Below, one piece after another: positions 34,834-43,920 of a DNA stretch of 64,000 nt. Source of the stretch: Hymenobacter terrenus (GTDB taxonomy: Bacteria > Bacteroidota > Bacteroidia > Cytophagales > Hymenobacteraceae). A program made the translations under genes and the position numbers. Location: the NCBI RefSeq assembly GCF_000972495.1, contig NZ_LATM01000003.1, positions 327,367-391,366 on the forward strand, written 5' to 3'. Every line of letters starts with the position of its first letter. Within the stretch, counting starts at the first letter, position 1. The notes beneath the pieces were generated by a model that was not told where the DNA came from, did not search any database, and saw nothing but the letters and a program-made list of their open reading frames with translations.

Positions 34834-37032
34834 ATGAGGAGGATTTGTACGCTGGCGAATGGGACAATCATCCGGTTGGGAGTTTGTCTCTGTCTCGTCC
34901 TGTTGGGGTGGGTGCCGGTCGCCACGGCGCAGCACGTCACGATTGAAGCCGATGGCGAGAAGCTCATTAAGTCGGAACCCTGGCGGTTTCGAGCGGGCGA
35001 TAGTATCGACTGGTCTACTCCGGCTTATCGCCATCACCATTGGGATAAAATCAGCCCAAACGAAAGCCTAGACGACAATCCAGCCCTGTGGCAGACTGGT
35101 CAGGGCTGGTTCCGGCAGACTTTCCGGTTGAAGCACCTCAGCGGGAAAAACGTGACGATGGCCATCCGGCAGTTTGGCGCCTCCGCCGTTTATCTGGATG
35201 GGCAGCCGGTGGCGACCCTGCATCCCGCCCGGTTCGATTCGGGTGGTTCGCAGCGGATTACTGCTCTGCTGCCGGTTGTCATTGCTGATACTAATCAGCA
35301 TGTGGTTGCCATCCGCTACTCCTTCCGGCGCGACCCCTTGATTGGCCGTCTGGTAGATAAAGAGGCCTTTCAGCTTTATTTTTACCCGTCTGAGCGGGCG
35401 GCTACCTACCTGATGGATGGCCAAGCTGACTCGGCCGGGTTTGAGTACCTGCTTACAGGGCTGTTTGGCATCCTGAGCCTGCTTCACTTATTGTTCTACC
35501 GCGCCAATCCGGTGCAGCGCGTGCATAAGGTGCTGGCCCTGATGATGTGCGCCTTCGCCCTGCTTTTTCTGCTGGACCAGTTCAACAGTCGCACGGGAAC
35601 GTTGACGTCCAACTCCTTGCTGACAAGTTTTTTATTGGTTGATGCTTATGCGGCCTTTGGGCTGTTGCTCCTGGCTGTCTACACCTACCTTGGTCGGCGG
35701 CTCGATTGGATTTTCTGGACGCTGGTGGCCTTATTGGTGGGAGTGCTCGGTATCACATTGTCGAACAGCTCGTTCGTACAAGGAGTTGCGGGTCTTCCCT
35801 TTGGGCTGATACTCGTCGACTACATCCGGGTGAGCTGGCTGGCCAAGCGCCGCAGCCAGGGTCCCGATGCCCGCCTGCCCTGGAATTCGCTGAAGTTCTT
35901 CCTGTACTCGCTCTTGGCTACTATTCCGGTCGCTTTTTTAATAGAAATGGGCAGTGAAGCGTCTAAAAGCCAGGTTAGCTTCAAACTAGTGCTTATCCTG
36001 CTGATATTTTTGACGTTGCTCATGCTCTGTAGCGTGCCCCTGGGCCTGTCGCTCTCGCTCGTGCGCGACTATGCCCAGGCCTCGCAGTCGCTGCGCAAGC
36101 AGTTTGAGGAAGTCAGCCGGCTATCGGCCCAAACGCTGGCTCAGGAGCAGGAGAAGCAGCAGCTGCTCGCCAGCCAAAAACAGGTATTGGAACAGCAGGT
36201 AGCCGAGCGCACGGCTGCCTTGCACGACTCGCTTACCGAACTCCGCGAAACCCAGGCCCAGCTGGTGCAGCGCGAAAAGCTGGCCAGCCTCGGGGAGCTG
36301 TCCGCCGGCATCGCCCACGAGATTCAGAACCCCCTGAATTTTGTCAATAACTTCTCGGAGGTTTCCACCGAGCTGGTCGCGGAGCTGACGGAGGAGGCCG
36401 GCAAGGCCGAGCGCGACGCGGCTCTGGAAGCCGAGCTCCTGGCCGATTTGGGGCAAAACCTGCAAAAGATAAGGCACCACGGCGGGCGGGCCTCGGCCAT
36501 TGTGAAGGGCATGCTGGCCCACAGCCGCAGCATGACCGGCGAAAGGCACCCCACGGACCTGAACGCCCTGGTCGAGGAATCCCTGAACCTGGCTTACCAC
36601 GCCATCCGCAGTCAGGCCCAAACCTTCGAGGCCACGCTCAGCACCAACCTCGCCGCGGATACGGGCTCCATCACCATCGTGGCGCAGGAAATTGGGCGGG
36701 TGCTGCTCAACCTCTTCACCAATGGGTTGTACGCGGTTCGCAAGCGCCAGCAGCGCGCCGGAGCTGGTTATGTGCCCACCCTCACCGTGAGCACCAGCCG
36801 GGTGGGCAATCAGGTCGTCATCCGGGTGCGGGACAACGGGACGGGCATTCCGGTGGCGGCAAGGCCCAAGGTGTTTCACCCTTTTTTTACCACCAAACCC
36901 AGTGGTGAGGGCACAGGCCTGGGCCTGTCGTTAAGCTACGACATCATCACGAAGGGCTACGGCGGCACGCTGTCCTTCGAGACGGAGGAAGATTCCTTCA
37001 CCGAATTTACTATTGCGCTGCCTTTAGCATGA
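34834..37032 (+). CDS. membrane sensor histidine kinase with 7TM-type receptor
   Basis: A 732-aa kinase. A signal peptide (to ~residue 33) precedes an extracytoplasmic jelly-roll-like domain (~35-200, with WFRQTFRLKHLSGK). About seven membrane helices (~205-415) follow, the layout of 7TM-DISM receptors. Then come a coiled coil (SRLSAQTLAQEQEKQQLLAS) and the kinase core: H-box SAGIAHEIQNPLNFVNNFSE (~residue 490), G1 VRDNGTGIP, F-box FHPFFTTKPSGEGTGLGLSL. The autophosphorylation His and all ATP-lid motifs are intact. No response regulator gene is adjacent, so its partner lies elsewhere. The 7TM-DISM jelly-roll often binds carbohydrates. Confidence 0.93.
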   Translation: MRRICTLANGTIIRLGVCLCLVLLGWVPVATAQHVTIEADGEKLIKSEPWRFRAGDSIDWSTPAYRHHHWDKISPNESLDDNPALWQTGQGWFRQTFRLKHLSGKNVTMAIRQFGASAVYLDGQPVATLHPARFDSGGSQRITALLPVVIADTNQHVVAIRYSFRRDPLIGRLVDKEAFQLYFYPSERAATYLMDGQADSAGFEYLLTGLFGILSLLHLLFYRANPVQRVHKVLALMMCAFALLFLLDQFNSRTGTLTSNSLLTSFLLVDAYAAFGLLLLAVYTYLGRRLDWIFWTLVALLVGVLGITLSNSSFVQGVAGLPFGLILVDYIRVSWLAKRRSQGPDARLPWNSLKFFLYSLLATIPVAFLIEMGSEASKSQVSFKLVLILLIFLTLLMLCSVPLGLSLSLVRDYAQASQSLRKQFEEVSRLSAQTLAQEQEKQQLLASQKQVLEQQVAERTAALHDSLTELRETQAQLVQREKLASLGELSAGIAHEIQNPLNFVNNFSEVSTELVAELTEEAGKAERDAALEAELLADLGQNLQKIRHHGGRASAIVKGMLAHSRSMTGERHPTDLNALVEESLNLAYHAIRSQAQTFEATLSTNLAADTGSITIVAQEIGRVLLNLFTNGLYAVRKRQQRAGAGYVPTLTVSTSRVGNQVVIRVRDNGTGIPVAARPKVFHPFFTTKPSGEGTGLGLSLSYDIITKGYGGTLSFETEEDSFTEFTIALPLA

Positions 37033-37206
37033 GGTTCTTCTGTGCTCCATGAGGATAAAATATAGTGCGGAGCCATGGGGTAGGCTGTCTCGGGCGTCAG
37101 CCACATTGCCAGGAGCGGTTACCAAGCCTGGCTGCCCCTCACTCAAGGCCACTATAGTAGGCGGCGGCTCTCCGCTCCCGGACCGGCGCCTTCTCCAAAC
37201 CCATGC

Positions 37207-37500
37207 CAGCCCCCCCTGAAACAACCTCAGCCTGCCCCCAGCCTATATCAGCCCCCCTGGAAGCAGTATCGGCTCTTGTCTAACCCACCTCAGTCCCCCT
37301 TAAACTTATTCCAGCCCTATTATAAGCTGACTCAGCCCCCCTGGAAGCAGTTTCAGCCCTATTAGTATCTAACGCGGCCCCCCTAGAAACAGTGCCCGCC
37401 TCTCTGCCAGCTATTTCAGCCTCTTCTGAATTTATTTCGGTCTTACTTGAACCTATTCCGGCCCTATCCAAGAGCATTCCAGCCTCGCCGGAGTCCGCTC
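37207..37500. repeat. tandem array of fourteen 21-bp units
   Basis: Fourteen consecutive 21-bp units fill 37207-37500 with no gaps. Most begin CAGCCCCCCT or CGGCCC and end in T-rich ATT or TTC; the best match, CAGCCCCCCTGGAAGCAGT, occurs at 37249 and 37333. On the minus strand the units encode a heptad such as RAETASR, RADTASR, RAGISLR, with one TAG in unit 4. On the plus strand they give QPPWKQF-like heptads with two stops. Sequence from 37164 to 37206 may hold two more decayed units. The whole 504-bp gap between the kinase and the ABC/M1 gene contains nothing else. Confidence 0.9.
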
Positions 37501-37536
37501 CTAAACGCTATCGGGTCGTACCATCCTGGTGTGTGC

Positions 37537-40500
37537 TTATCGTTCGCCACCAATGCGGATAGCCGGTTTAGTGTTGTCGTCAGTCTTGCGGTCAATCAGC
37601 AGCAAGTCCGGGTCGATGGTCGCGCTGGCCGGCACCGCGGGTACTGTGAGCTGCACTTCCTGGCGGTTGTTGGTCAGGTGCAGGCGCTGGCGGTAGAGCA
37701 CCTGCTCTTTGGTGCCATACACGGCCACGTCCACATAGTCGCGCAAGGGAGCCTCGGTCTCCTTGCCCAGCGAGTCGGCGTAGTACTTGTGGCTTTCGAG
37801 CTGAAGCAGCACGCGGTAGCGGCCGTCGGGCAGAGGCTTGTAGGCCACTTCCTTCACCTGGTTGTCGTAGAGGGTGATGCGCCGGAGCTGGTCATCGAGC
37901 AAATACTGTAGGGAGTCGGGGGTGGCGCGTTGGAGGTAGGCGTAGAGGTCATCGGCCACGGGATAAGGCGCGCCTTTGCCTTTATAGTCGGCGATGAACT
38001 GCGCCAGGGCCCCGTGCAACCGCTGCTCGCCCAGGTAAGCGCGCAGGCTGTAGAGCACGAACGCACCTTTTTCGTAGTAGATATAAGGTTGCGTTTCGCA
38101 ACGCAGCAAGGATTCTTCCCGGATGGTTTCGCGGCCTCGGCCGCGCAGGTACTTATCGAGGTCATACTTGCGCACCCGCAGCACCGGCTTAGCGCCGTAC
38201 TGGCGTTCCAGCAGCACGGTGGCGAAATAATCTGCCATCGACTCGGCCATGAATGCGACTCCTTTGACGGGGGATCCTACCACCTGGTGTGCCCACCACT
38301 GGTGCGCCATTTCGTGGGCCACCACCCGGAACACGTTGTCGAGGCGGCGGTCGTCGGCACCGAGTTGGGTGATAAACCCAATGGCTTCAGAATAAGGCAT
38401 GGTACCAGGAAAAGCTTCGGCGAACTCCTGGTAGCGTGGAAACTCGATGATACGGGCCTCGCGCAGTGGGTAGGGGCCAAGCTGCTGCGAGTAATAGGCC
38501 AGTGACTGCCGCAGGGCGAGCTGCATCCGGTCAAGGTTGTATTCGTGGCCGGGCTGGTAGTACACTTCCAGGTTCACGTTGTTCCACCGCGCGCGCCGCA
38601 CGGCATAGCGGGCCGACACGATGGCGTAGATATTGAGCACAGGGGCTTCGAGCCGGTAGTGGAAATAGCGGCGTCCGCCCTGCATCCACTCTTGCTGTAA
38701 CTCGCCGGGTGCTACGGCCAGCTGGTCGGGGCTAGTGCCGACGGTGGCCTCGAAACGGATGCGGTCGGCATCGGGAGCAATGACGTTGTGGGCGCGGGCC
38801 CGAAGGTCGCTTGGCTCGGGCAAGCGCTGGCGTGGGGGTAGGCCGAAGTCGGCCCGCTTTTTCTTGCTTTCCAATTCTTTATCGCGGGCATAGCCAACGG
38901 TAGGGGCCAGTTCTCCGTTGTTGAGGAATATGCCATTGTCGTTGATTAGCTCCCGGCTTACGCGGTTTTCAAAGCCCTGAGCCTGATACTGGGCCGCGTA
39001 GCGGAGCACCAGCGAGTCGCCGGGAGCCAGAGCCGTTGCGAGCCGGTAGGCGTGGAAGCCGCAGACCGAGTCGGCTAGCACTGCTTGGCCCCCAGGCACG
39101 TTGAAGCGCCAGCGCTGGAGGTAGTCGGCATGGGTCAGCAGCAAGGTGTCGAGGGGCCGGGCGGTTTTATTGGTCAGCGTCAGCACTCCCCGCACATGCA
39201 CGGCGCGGGTTTCCGGATGCAGGTCCACGTGGAGGTTCACCGCCGTCAGGCGAGGCTGGACGACGTACTCGTAGCGTTTGTAGCGCTTTTCATAGGTGGC
39301 TTGTCGGGTGTTGCTGGTGTCTCTGGTTTGATACTGGTTGCGCACGTTGGTGTTGTAGAAAATCCAGGCGCCCAGCCCTAGCCAGGCCAGCAAGCTCATG
39401 GCCGCCAAGCCGCGTAGCGGGGGCGTGAATGACTGCCGCAGTTGTGCCGGATGCCACGCGAGCCTGCTTGGAGCCTTGCCCCGCTGCCACAGCCCCGCCG
39501 ATAGGGCCGCCAGCAGTAGCGCAAAAGCTGTCCAGTACAGTTTAAACCAAACAATGCCTGTTACAAAAGGACCAAAGCCGTTCATGGCCGAGTACGTGTA
39601 GGACGGCGTATCGGCGAAGAGGTATAGGTTGTGTTCCCAGCCCCACGCCTGGTTGCTGAGCGGCTGGATGACGACCAATAAAATGGTGAGCAGATACGCC
39701 AGGTAGCGGTTGCGCAGCAGCACGTGCAGGAATACCGTACCCACGGCCAGCATGGCGTAGCGGGTGAGCTCGATGCCGAAAACGGCGCCGCCGTATACCC
39801 CCCATTCAAACCGGGTGTAACCCTGCGCCGCTTGCACCGCCACGCAGACCAGCACGCCCAGAGCCAACAGCACAAACGTGAGGACGAATAAAGCCAGCAT
39901 CTTCGCCGTGTAGGGCGCCCACGATGGCCGGGGCGAGGCGTCCAGAATTTCGTCTAGGTGCGCATCCTGCTCCTGCCACACTAGCGCCCCACCATAATAT
40001 ACCAGGATGGCGATAACAAATACGCTGTACGAACCGGTCATGGCTTCCAGCATGATGTACGTAACCGGGTAAGTATGGCCACCTAGCCAGGTATTGGCTT
40101 CAGCGGCGCTATTTAGCAAATTCAGCAAGCCGAGCCCGAGCAAGAGCAAAAAGGGAATTCCTTTCAATACGTTGCACAATTCCAGCTTTGCCTGTTCTGT
40201 AAATTGCACAGCCTGTGCCCAGGCTGTGTGCTGCGCTCTTACCCGAGGCAACCCAACAGTAACCGACGGTGAGGCAGCTATTTCGACCGGTTGGCGCTTG
40301 TCGCGTCCTTTAGTGCTGGCGGAAAATGAAAATGCCCCGTGCGTGAGTGCCACCAAGGTCCCGGCCACGCCCAACCACAGGAGCCGATTGGTAAGCAGCA
40401 ACCCAGCAGCCGGCAACACCAGCGTATTTTTTTCCGCTACCGTCCAGTATTTGGTCAGCAGTCTCAGCGTGTTTATTCCAAACGGGTCTAGGAGTACCAC

Positions 40501-41106
40501 GCGGGCGGGCGTTTCCTGGTCACGGGTCCACTCGCTCACCACTAGGTAGCCTAGCAGCAGCACTAGTGCGGTGATGAAGGCATACACCGACCGCCGCGTG
40601 AGCACCGTAACACAGTAGACCAGGGCGCCGACCAATAGCACGTTGGGCACAATAAACAGGCTCACGGCCTGCAGGTAGGGTACTAGTTGAAAGGCGCCAA
40701 CCTGGTCCGGGTCGTTGAGTGGTGTACCTAGCAAAATGGCCACCAATACGCCCATCATTGCCCCACTGGCAACCAGTGTGCTGCCGACGAAACGGCCCCA
40801 CAGGTATCCGGCTTTGTCTAACGGAGCGGCGTACAGCACCTGCCCGAAGCCCGAATCGGTATCGCGGGTAGCCGCGCCGGCCATAATGGCCGTCACAAAG
40901 AGCAAGCAGAGCAGGCCCATGTATCCGACGCGGTTCAAAATGGCATAAGGTGCATTGACGTGTAGATTTTCTAAGTTCTCTCCTAGTTGAAAGTTCGACC
41001 AGAGCATGGCTGTAAACGTGAGCCCGAAGGTGACGAGGAAAAAGACATACACCAGCGGTTGCCGGAGCCGAGCCACCAGCTCGAAGCGCAGAAATTCAAT
41101 AAACAT
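37537..41106 (-). CDS. ABC-2-type permease fused to M1-family aminopeptidase
   Basis: A 1189-aa protein. Residues ~1-250 and ~310-610 are two ABC-2 permease blocks with about six helices each. After a linker with FYNTNVRNQYQTRDT (~615), the rest is an M1-like zinc peptidase: a beta-saddle domain (~640-840), then VVAHEMAHQWWAHQ (HExxH zinc site, ~residue 930) with the third ligand Glu in AESMADYFA. The GAMEN-type exopeptidase motif is changed (GTMPYSEAIGF), so peptide preference may differ. The ATPase gene is 12 bp upstream, so the pair forms one transporter with an extracytoplasmic peptidase domain. Its substrate is unknown. Confidence 0.93.
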   Translation of the reverse strand: MFIEFLRFELVARLRQPLVYVFFLVTFGLTFTAMLWSNFQLGENLENLHVNAPYAILNRVGYMGLLCLLFVTAIMAGAATRDTDSGFGQVLYAAPLDKAGYLWGRFVGSTLVASGAMMGVLVAILLGTPLNDPDQVGAFQLVPYLQAVSLFIVPNVLLVGALVYCVTVLTRRSVYAFITALVLLLGYLVVSEWTRDQETPARVVLLDPFGINTLRLLTKYWTVAEKNTLVLPAAGLLLTNRLLWLGVAGTLVALTHGAFSFSASTKGRDKRQPVEIAASPSVTVGLPRVRAQHTAWAQAVQFTEQAKLELCNVLKGIPFLLLLGLGLLNLLNSAAEANTWLGGHTYPVTYIMLEAMTGSYSVFVIAILVYYGGALVWQEQDAHLDEILDASPRPSWAPYTAKMLALFVLTFVLLALGVLVCVAVQAAQGYTRFEWGVYGGAVFGIELTRYAMLAVGTVFLHVLLRNRYLAYLLTILLVVIQPLSNQAWGWEHNLYLFADTPSYTYSAMNGFGPFVTGIVWFKLYWTAFALLLAALSAGLWQRGKAPSRLAWHPAQLRQSFTPPLRGLAAMSLLAWLGLGAWIFYNTNVRNQYQTRDTSNTRQATYEKRYKRYEYVVQPRLTAVNLHVDLHPETRAVHVRGVLTLTNKTARPLDTLLLTHADYLQRWRFNVPGGQAVLADSVCGFHAYRLATALAPGDSLVLRYAAQYQAQGFENRVSRELINDNGIFLNNGELAPTVGYARDKELESKKKRADFGLPPRQRLPEPSDLRARAHNVIAPDADRIRFEATVGTSPDQLAVAPGELQQEWMQGGRRYFHYRLEAPVLNIYAIVSARYAVRRARWNNVNLEVYYQPGHEYNLDRMQLALRQSLAYYSQQLGPYPLREARIIEFPRYQEFAEAFPGTMPYSEAIGFITQLGADDRRLDNVFRVVAHEMAHQWWAHQVVGSPVKGVAFMAESMADYFATVLLERQYGAKPVLRVRKYDLDKYLRGRGRETIREESLLRCETQPYIYYEKGAFVLYSLRAYLGEQRLHGALAQFIADYKGKGAPYPVADDLYAYLQRATPDSLQYLLDDQLRRITLYDNQVKEVAYKPLPDGRYRVLLQLESHKYYADSLGKETEAPLRDYVDVAVYGTKEQVLYRQRLHLTNNRQEVQLTVPAVPASATIDPDLLLIDRKTDDNTKPAIRIGGER

Positions 41107-41118
41107 GGCTAGAGTCAG

Positions 41119-42009
41119 TTACACGTGCGCGGCGGGAGCAGCCTTGCGCTGAATGGTGGAAAAGAACACGTCTTCCAGGCTGGGCTCCACGGCCCGGAAG
41201 CCGGCGCTCGCCACATCCGGGCCCAGCACGTGAATCAGGGGCTGGCCGGCCAGCAGCTTGCTGGAAATGACCTGGTACTGCTGCTGGTAGGCCGCCAGCT
41301 CCGCTTTCTCGATGGTCTTCTCCCACACCCGACCCTTGAGTTCGTTCAGGGCCGCCTGCGGCTGGCCGGCAAAAAGCACCCGACCCTGGTCGATAATGGC
41401 CATGTTTCGGCACAGCTCACGCACGTCATCGACGATGTGGGTACTCAGGATGACGATGATGTTCTCCCCGATTTCCGAAAGCAGGTTGTAGAAGCGGTTA
41501 CGCTCGGTCGGGTCGAGGCCAGCCGTGGGCTCATCGACGATGATCAGCAGGGGCTGGCCGATGAGGGCTTGGGCGATGCCGAAGCGCTGCTTCATGCCCC
41601 CGGAGAAGGTGCTGATGCTGCGCTTGCGCACGGAGTAGAGGTTGGTTTGCTCCAACAGGGCCTGCACCAGCTCGCGCCGCTCACCCCGATGCACCACCCC
41701 CTTCACCACGGCCATGTGGTCGAGCAAATCCTCGGCCGACACCCGCGGGTAGACGCCGAACTCCTGGGGCAGATAGCCCAGCACCCGGCGCAGGGCCATC
41801 TTATCGTGCAGCGCGTCGATGGCATCGAGATGGATGCTGCCCGCGTCGGGGTCTTGCAGCGTGGCAATGGTGCGCATGAGCGTGCTCTTGCCCGCCCCAT
41901 TGGGCCCGAGCAGGCCAAACATGCCCTGCGGAATGGTCAGGCTCACGTTGTCGAGGGCCTTAACTCCGTTCGGGTAGGTTTTCGACAGGTTCTTGATTTG
42001 CAGTTCCAT
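41119..42009 (-). CDS. ABC transporter ATP-binding protein
   Basis: A 296-aa ATPase with Walker A LLGPNGAGKST (~residue 36), Q-loop GYLPQEFGVYP, signature STFSGGMKQR (~136), Walker B LLIIVDEPTAGLD and the H-loop VILSTHIVDD. The C-terminal ~80 residues are the usual regulatory tail. It energises the ABC-2/M1 fusion encoded 12 bp downstream. The carboxypeptidase-regulatory-like protein gene lies 100 bp upstream on the same strand. Confidence 0.95.
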   Translation of the reverse strand: MELQIKNLSKTYPNGVKALDNVSLTIPQGMFGLLGPNGAGKSTLMRTIATLQDPDAGSIHLDAIDALHDKMALRRVLGYLPQEFGVYPRVSAEDLLDHMAVVKGVVHRGERRELVQALLEQTNLYSVRKRSISTFSGGMKQRFGIAQALIGQPLLIIVDEPTAGLDPTERNRFYNLLSEIGENIIVILSTHIVDDVRELCRNMAIIDQGRVLFAGQPQAALNELKGRVWEKTIEKAELAAYQQQYQVISSKLLAGQPLIHVLGPDVASAGFRAVEPSLEDVFFSTIQRKAAPAAHV

Positions 42010-42109
42010 GAACTTCTCTTGTTGAAGCGTTATGACTAGGGCGCGCAGGCTATCGGCATTGGTTGCCGTGAGCGTTGCGCTAAAAGGTATCTGGTCGAAT
42101 CGGCTAGGC

Positions 42110-42982
42110 TTACTTATCGTAACACAAAGCCGTAAAATACAGGCTAAGGTTGGCCTTGAGAGTGTCCCACTTATCTTGGCTCTTGCTTCGATGAAGAGTG
42201 GTGTGAAAAGGTGCGGGAAAAGTGCCTGGAATCGTAAATATTGGTTTCCTGTAAATTGATTCGCCGGAAATGTATTGGAGTGTTACTGCTACCTTGTCCC
42301 TTTTTTCTAATAATATATTATACTTTCTCAAATCAATTTTCAGCCAACCAACTCCTCGGTCTGAAATGTCAAATAAGATATCCTCATTTGAGATAATACT
42401 ATTTGGTAAATTATCTATTACATCGTAAAATATTAGCCTGACCTTAATAGCACGGAAATAATTATGCTCCACGTAAAAATTAAGTTCTTCCAAATAACAG
42501 TGGTTATTGATATTAATGATTTGTCCTACTTCACCGCCAGTGTAATCAACGGCGAGGTCCGCGTGATAAAGTATCCCCTTCGCATTGTTTCCTATGATTC
42601 GCTTTTTAAGTTTCTGGGCTTCTACTTTGATTTCTGTTAAATTCACATCGCTTGGCAAGAGGCGCACAACCTGAGGCGCAACAGCAAGCTGGGAAACGGT
42701 AAATTCAAGCGACTGAAATCCCACGCAGGAGATTATAACTTTCTCGGTGGCAACAATGCTATCAGGAGAAACCGTAAATGCAAATTTGCCCTGCGCGTCG
42801 GCCACGGCGCCAATCGGTCGGCCCACCACGCCGATGGAAGCGTAAGCAACCGGCGTTCCGGTAGTCGCATGCAGGATTTGCCCGGCCAGCTTCAGTTGTT
42901 GGGCATAAGTATTCCCAATGGTGAGCAACGACAGGATGACGGATGACAGAAAGCGCTGAGAAAGCAAAACGGGAGTGAGCAT
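42110..42982 (-). CDS. exported CarboxypepD_reg-like protein with AT-rich C-terminal domain
   Basis: A 290-aa protein with a signal peptide (cut after NTYAQ) and an N-terminal CarboxypepD_reg-like beta-sandwich (LAGQILHATTGTPVAYASIG ... VADAQGKFAFTV, ~28-115), the domain found at the front of TonB receptors. The C-terminal ~165 residues (GGEVGQIININNHCYLEELN, KVRLIFYDVIDN) form a second, beta-rich domain without a family I know. DNA for this part (~42240-42640) is clearly AT-richer than the neighbours, which suggests a different history. It lies between the LytTR system and the ABC/M1 genes. Confidence 0.75.
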   Translation of the reverse strand: MLTPVLLSQRFLSSVILSLLTIGNTYAQQLKLAGQILHATTGTPVAYASIGVVGRPIGAVADAQGKFAFTVSPDSIVATEKVIISCVGFQSLEFTVSQLAVAPQVVRLLPSDVNLTEIKVEAQKLKKRIIGNNAKGILYHADLAVDYTGGEVGQIININNHCYLEELNFYVEHNYFRAIKVRLIFYDVIDNLPNSIISNEDILFDISDRGVGWLKIDLRKYNILLEKRDKVAVTLQYISGESIYRKPIFTIPGTFPAPFHTTLHRSKSQDKWDTLKANLSLYFTALCYDK

Positions 42983-43140
42983 CAGGATAAGAATGGAAGA
43001 CAGTGTTTAGCACCGGTATGCATCACCGCATTGTCCGGATACTTTACAAACGTCTTCTGCTTTCCCTGCTCCCGCAAGCCAGAATGAGTGGCTGGTTGCG
43101 GCGGCTTAGAATTCGGTTGGGTTCGGTGAGACCCGCCACG

Positions 43141-43905
43141 CTAGCCGCCGGGCAAGAACCGCTTCATCAGCTCGTCCTTCTTGCGGCGCGAGACTTCGAT
43201 GATGGAGTCGTCGGAGAGCTGCACGTAGCCGCCGCTGCCCTTGATGTAGCGCTTCACGTGGTCGGCGTTGATGAGGTGCGACTGGTGAATGCGCAGGAAG
43301 CCGCGGTCGCTCAGCAGCTCTTCGTATTCCTTCAGCGTGCGGCTCACCAGCAGGTTGGGCTGGCCCGTTAGCACGAAGCGGGTGTAGTTGTCGTCGGCCT
43401 CGCAGCGCACGATGCGGGCCACTTCCACCACCTCGAATCCTTGCAGCGTGGGCAGCACCAGCTTGCCGGCGCCGGGCTGGTGGCGGGTCGAGATGTTGTC
43501 ATAGAACGTACGGACGGCCGTGGCCGACGTGGCCGGCTGCCGCTGCGATTTCGCCACGGCTGCCCGCAAATCGGCCACGCTCACGGGTTTGAGCAGGTAG
43601 TCGAGGGCACAGCATTTAATGGCCCGCAGCGCATACCGGTCGTGGGCGGTAATGAAGACGATGTTGAAGGGCACGCCGCCCAGCGCTTCCAGCAGGTCGA
43701 AGCCCGAGCCCAGCGGCATTTCCACATCCAGAAACAGGAGGTCCGGGGCCTGCTCGCGCAGAAGCCGCAGCCCTTGCTCGGCCGAATTAGCTTGCCCTAT
43801 CACCGTCACCTCCGGGCAGTAATGCTCCAGCAGTGCCCGCAGTGCCTCACTGCTGTTGGGCTCGTCATCAATAAGAATAACGCGAATCGGGGGAGGAGCA
43901 GTCAT
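43141..43905 (-). CDS. LytTR-family response regulator
   Basis: A 254-aa regulator with a receiver domain (DDEPNSSEALRALL; phospho-acceptor Asp in DLLFLDVEMP, ~residue 57; VFITAHDRYALRAIKCCALDYLLKPV) and a C-terminal LytTR DNA-binding domain (IVRCEADDNYTRFVLT, RFLRIHQSHLINADHVKRYIKGSGGYVQLSD). It is encoded 15 bp after its histidine kinase on the same strand. Its targets may include the downstream carboxypeptidase-like and ABC/M1 genes (inference from order). Confidence 0.96.
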   Translation of the reverse strand: MTAPPPIRVILIDDEPNSSEALRALLEHYCPEVTVIGQANSAEQGLRLLREQAPDLLFLDVEMPLGSGFDLLEALGGVPFNIVFITAHDRYALRAIKCCALDYLLKPVSVADLRAAVAKSQRQPATSATAVRTFYDNISTRHQPGAGKLVLPTLQGFEVVEVARIVRCEADDNYTRFVLTGQPNLLVSRTLKEYEELLSDRGFLRIHQSHLINADHVKRYIKGSGGYVQLSDDSIIEVSRRKKDELMKRFLPGG

Positions 43906-43920
43906 GGGAAAGTGCGGCGG

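Noticed and set aside
37280..37477. 65-aa minus-strand frame of heptads within the 21-bp array
   Set aside because: It is bounded by a stop inside the array and has no start context; any 21-bp repeat yields heptads.
37447..37911. 154-aa plus-strand frame starting in the 21-bp array
   Set aside because: Most of it is antisense to the well-supported M1 peptidase; the rest is repeat-derived.
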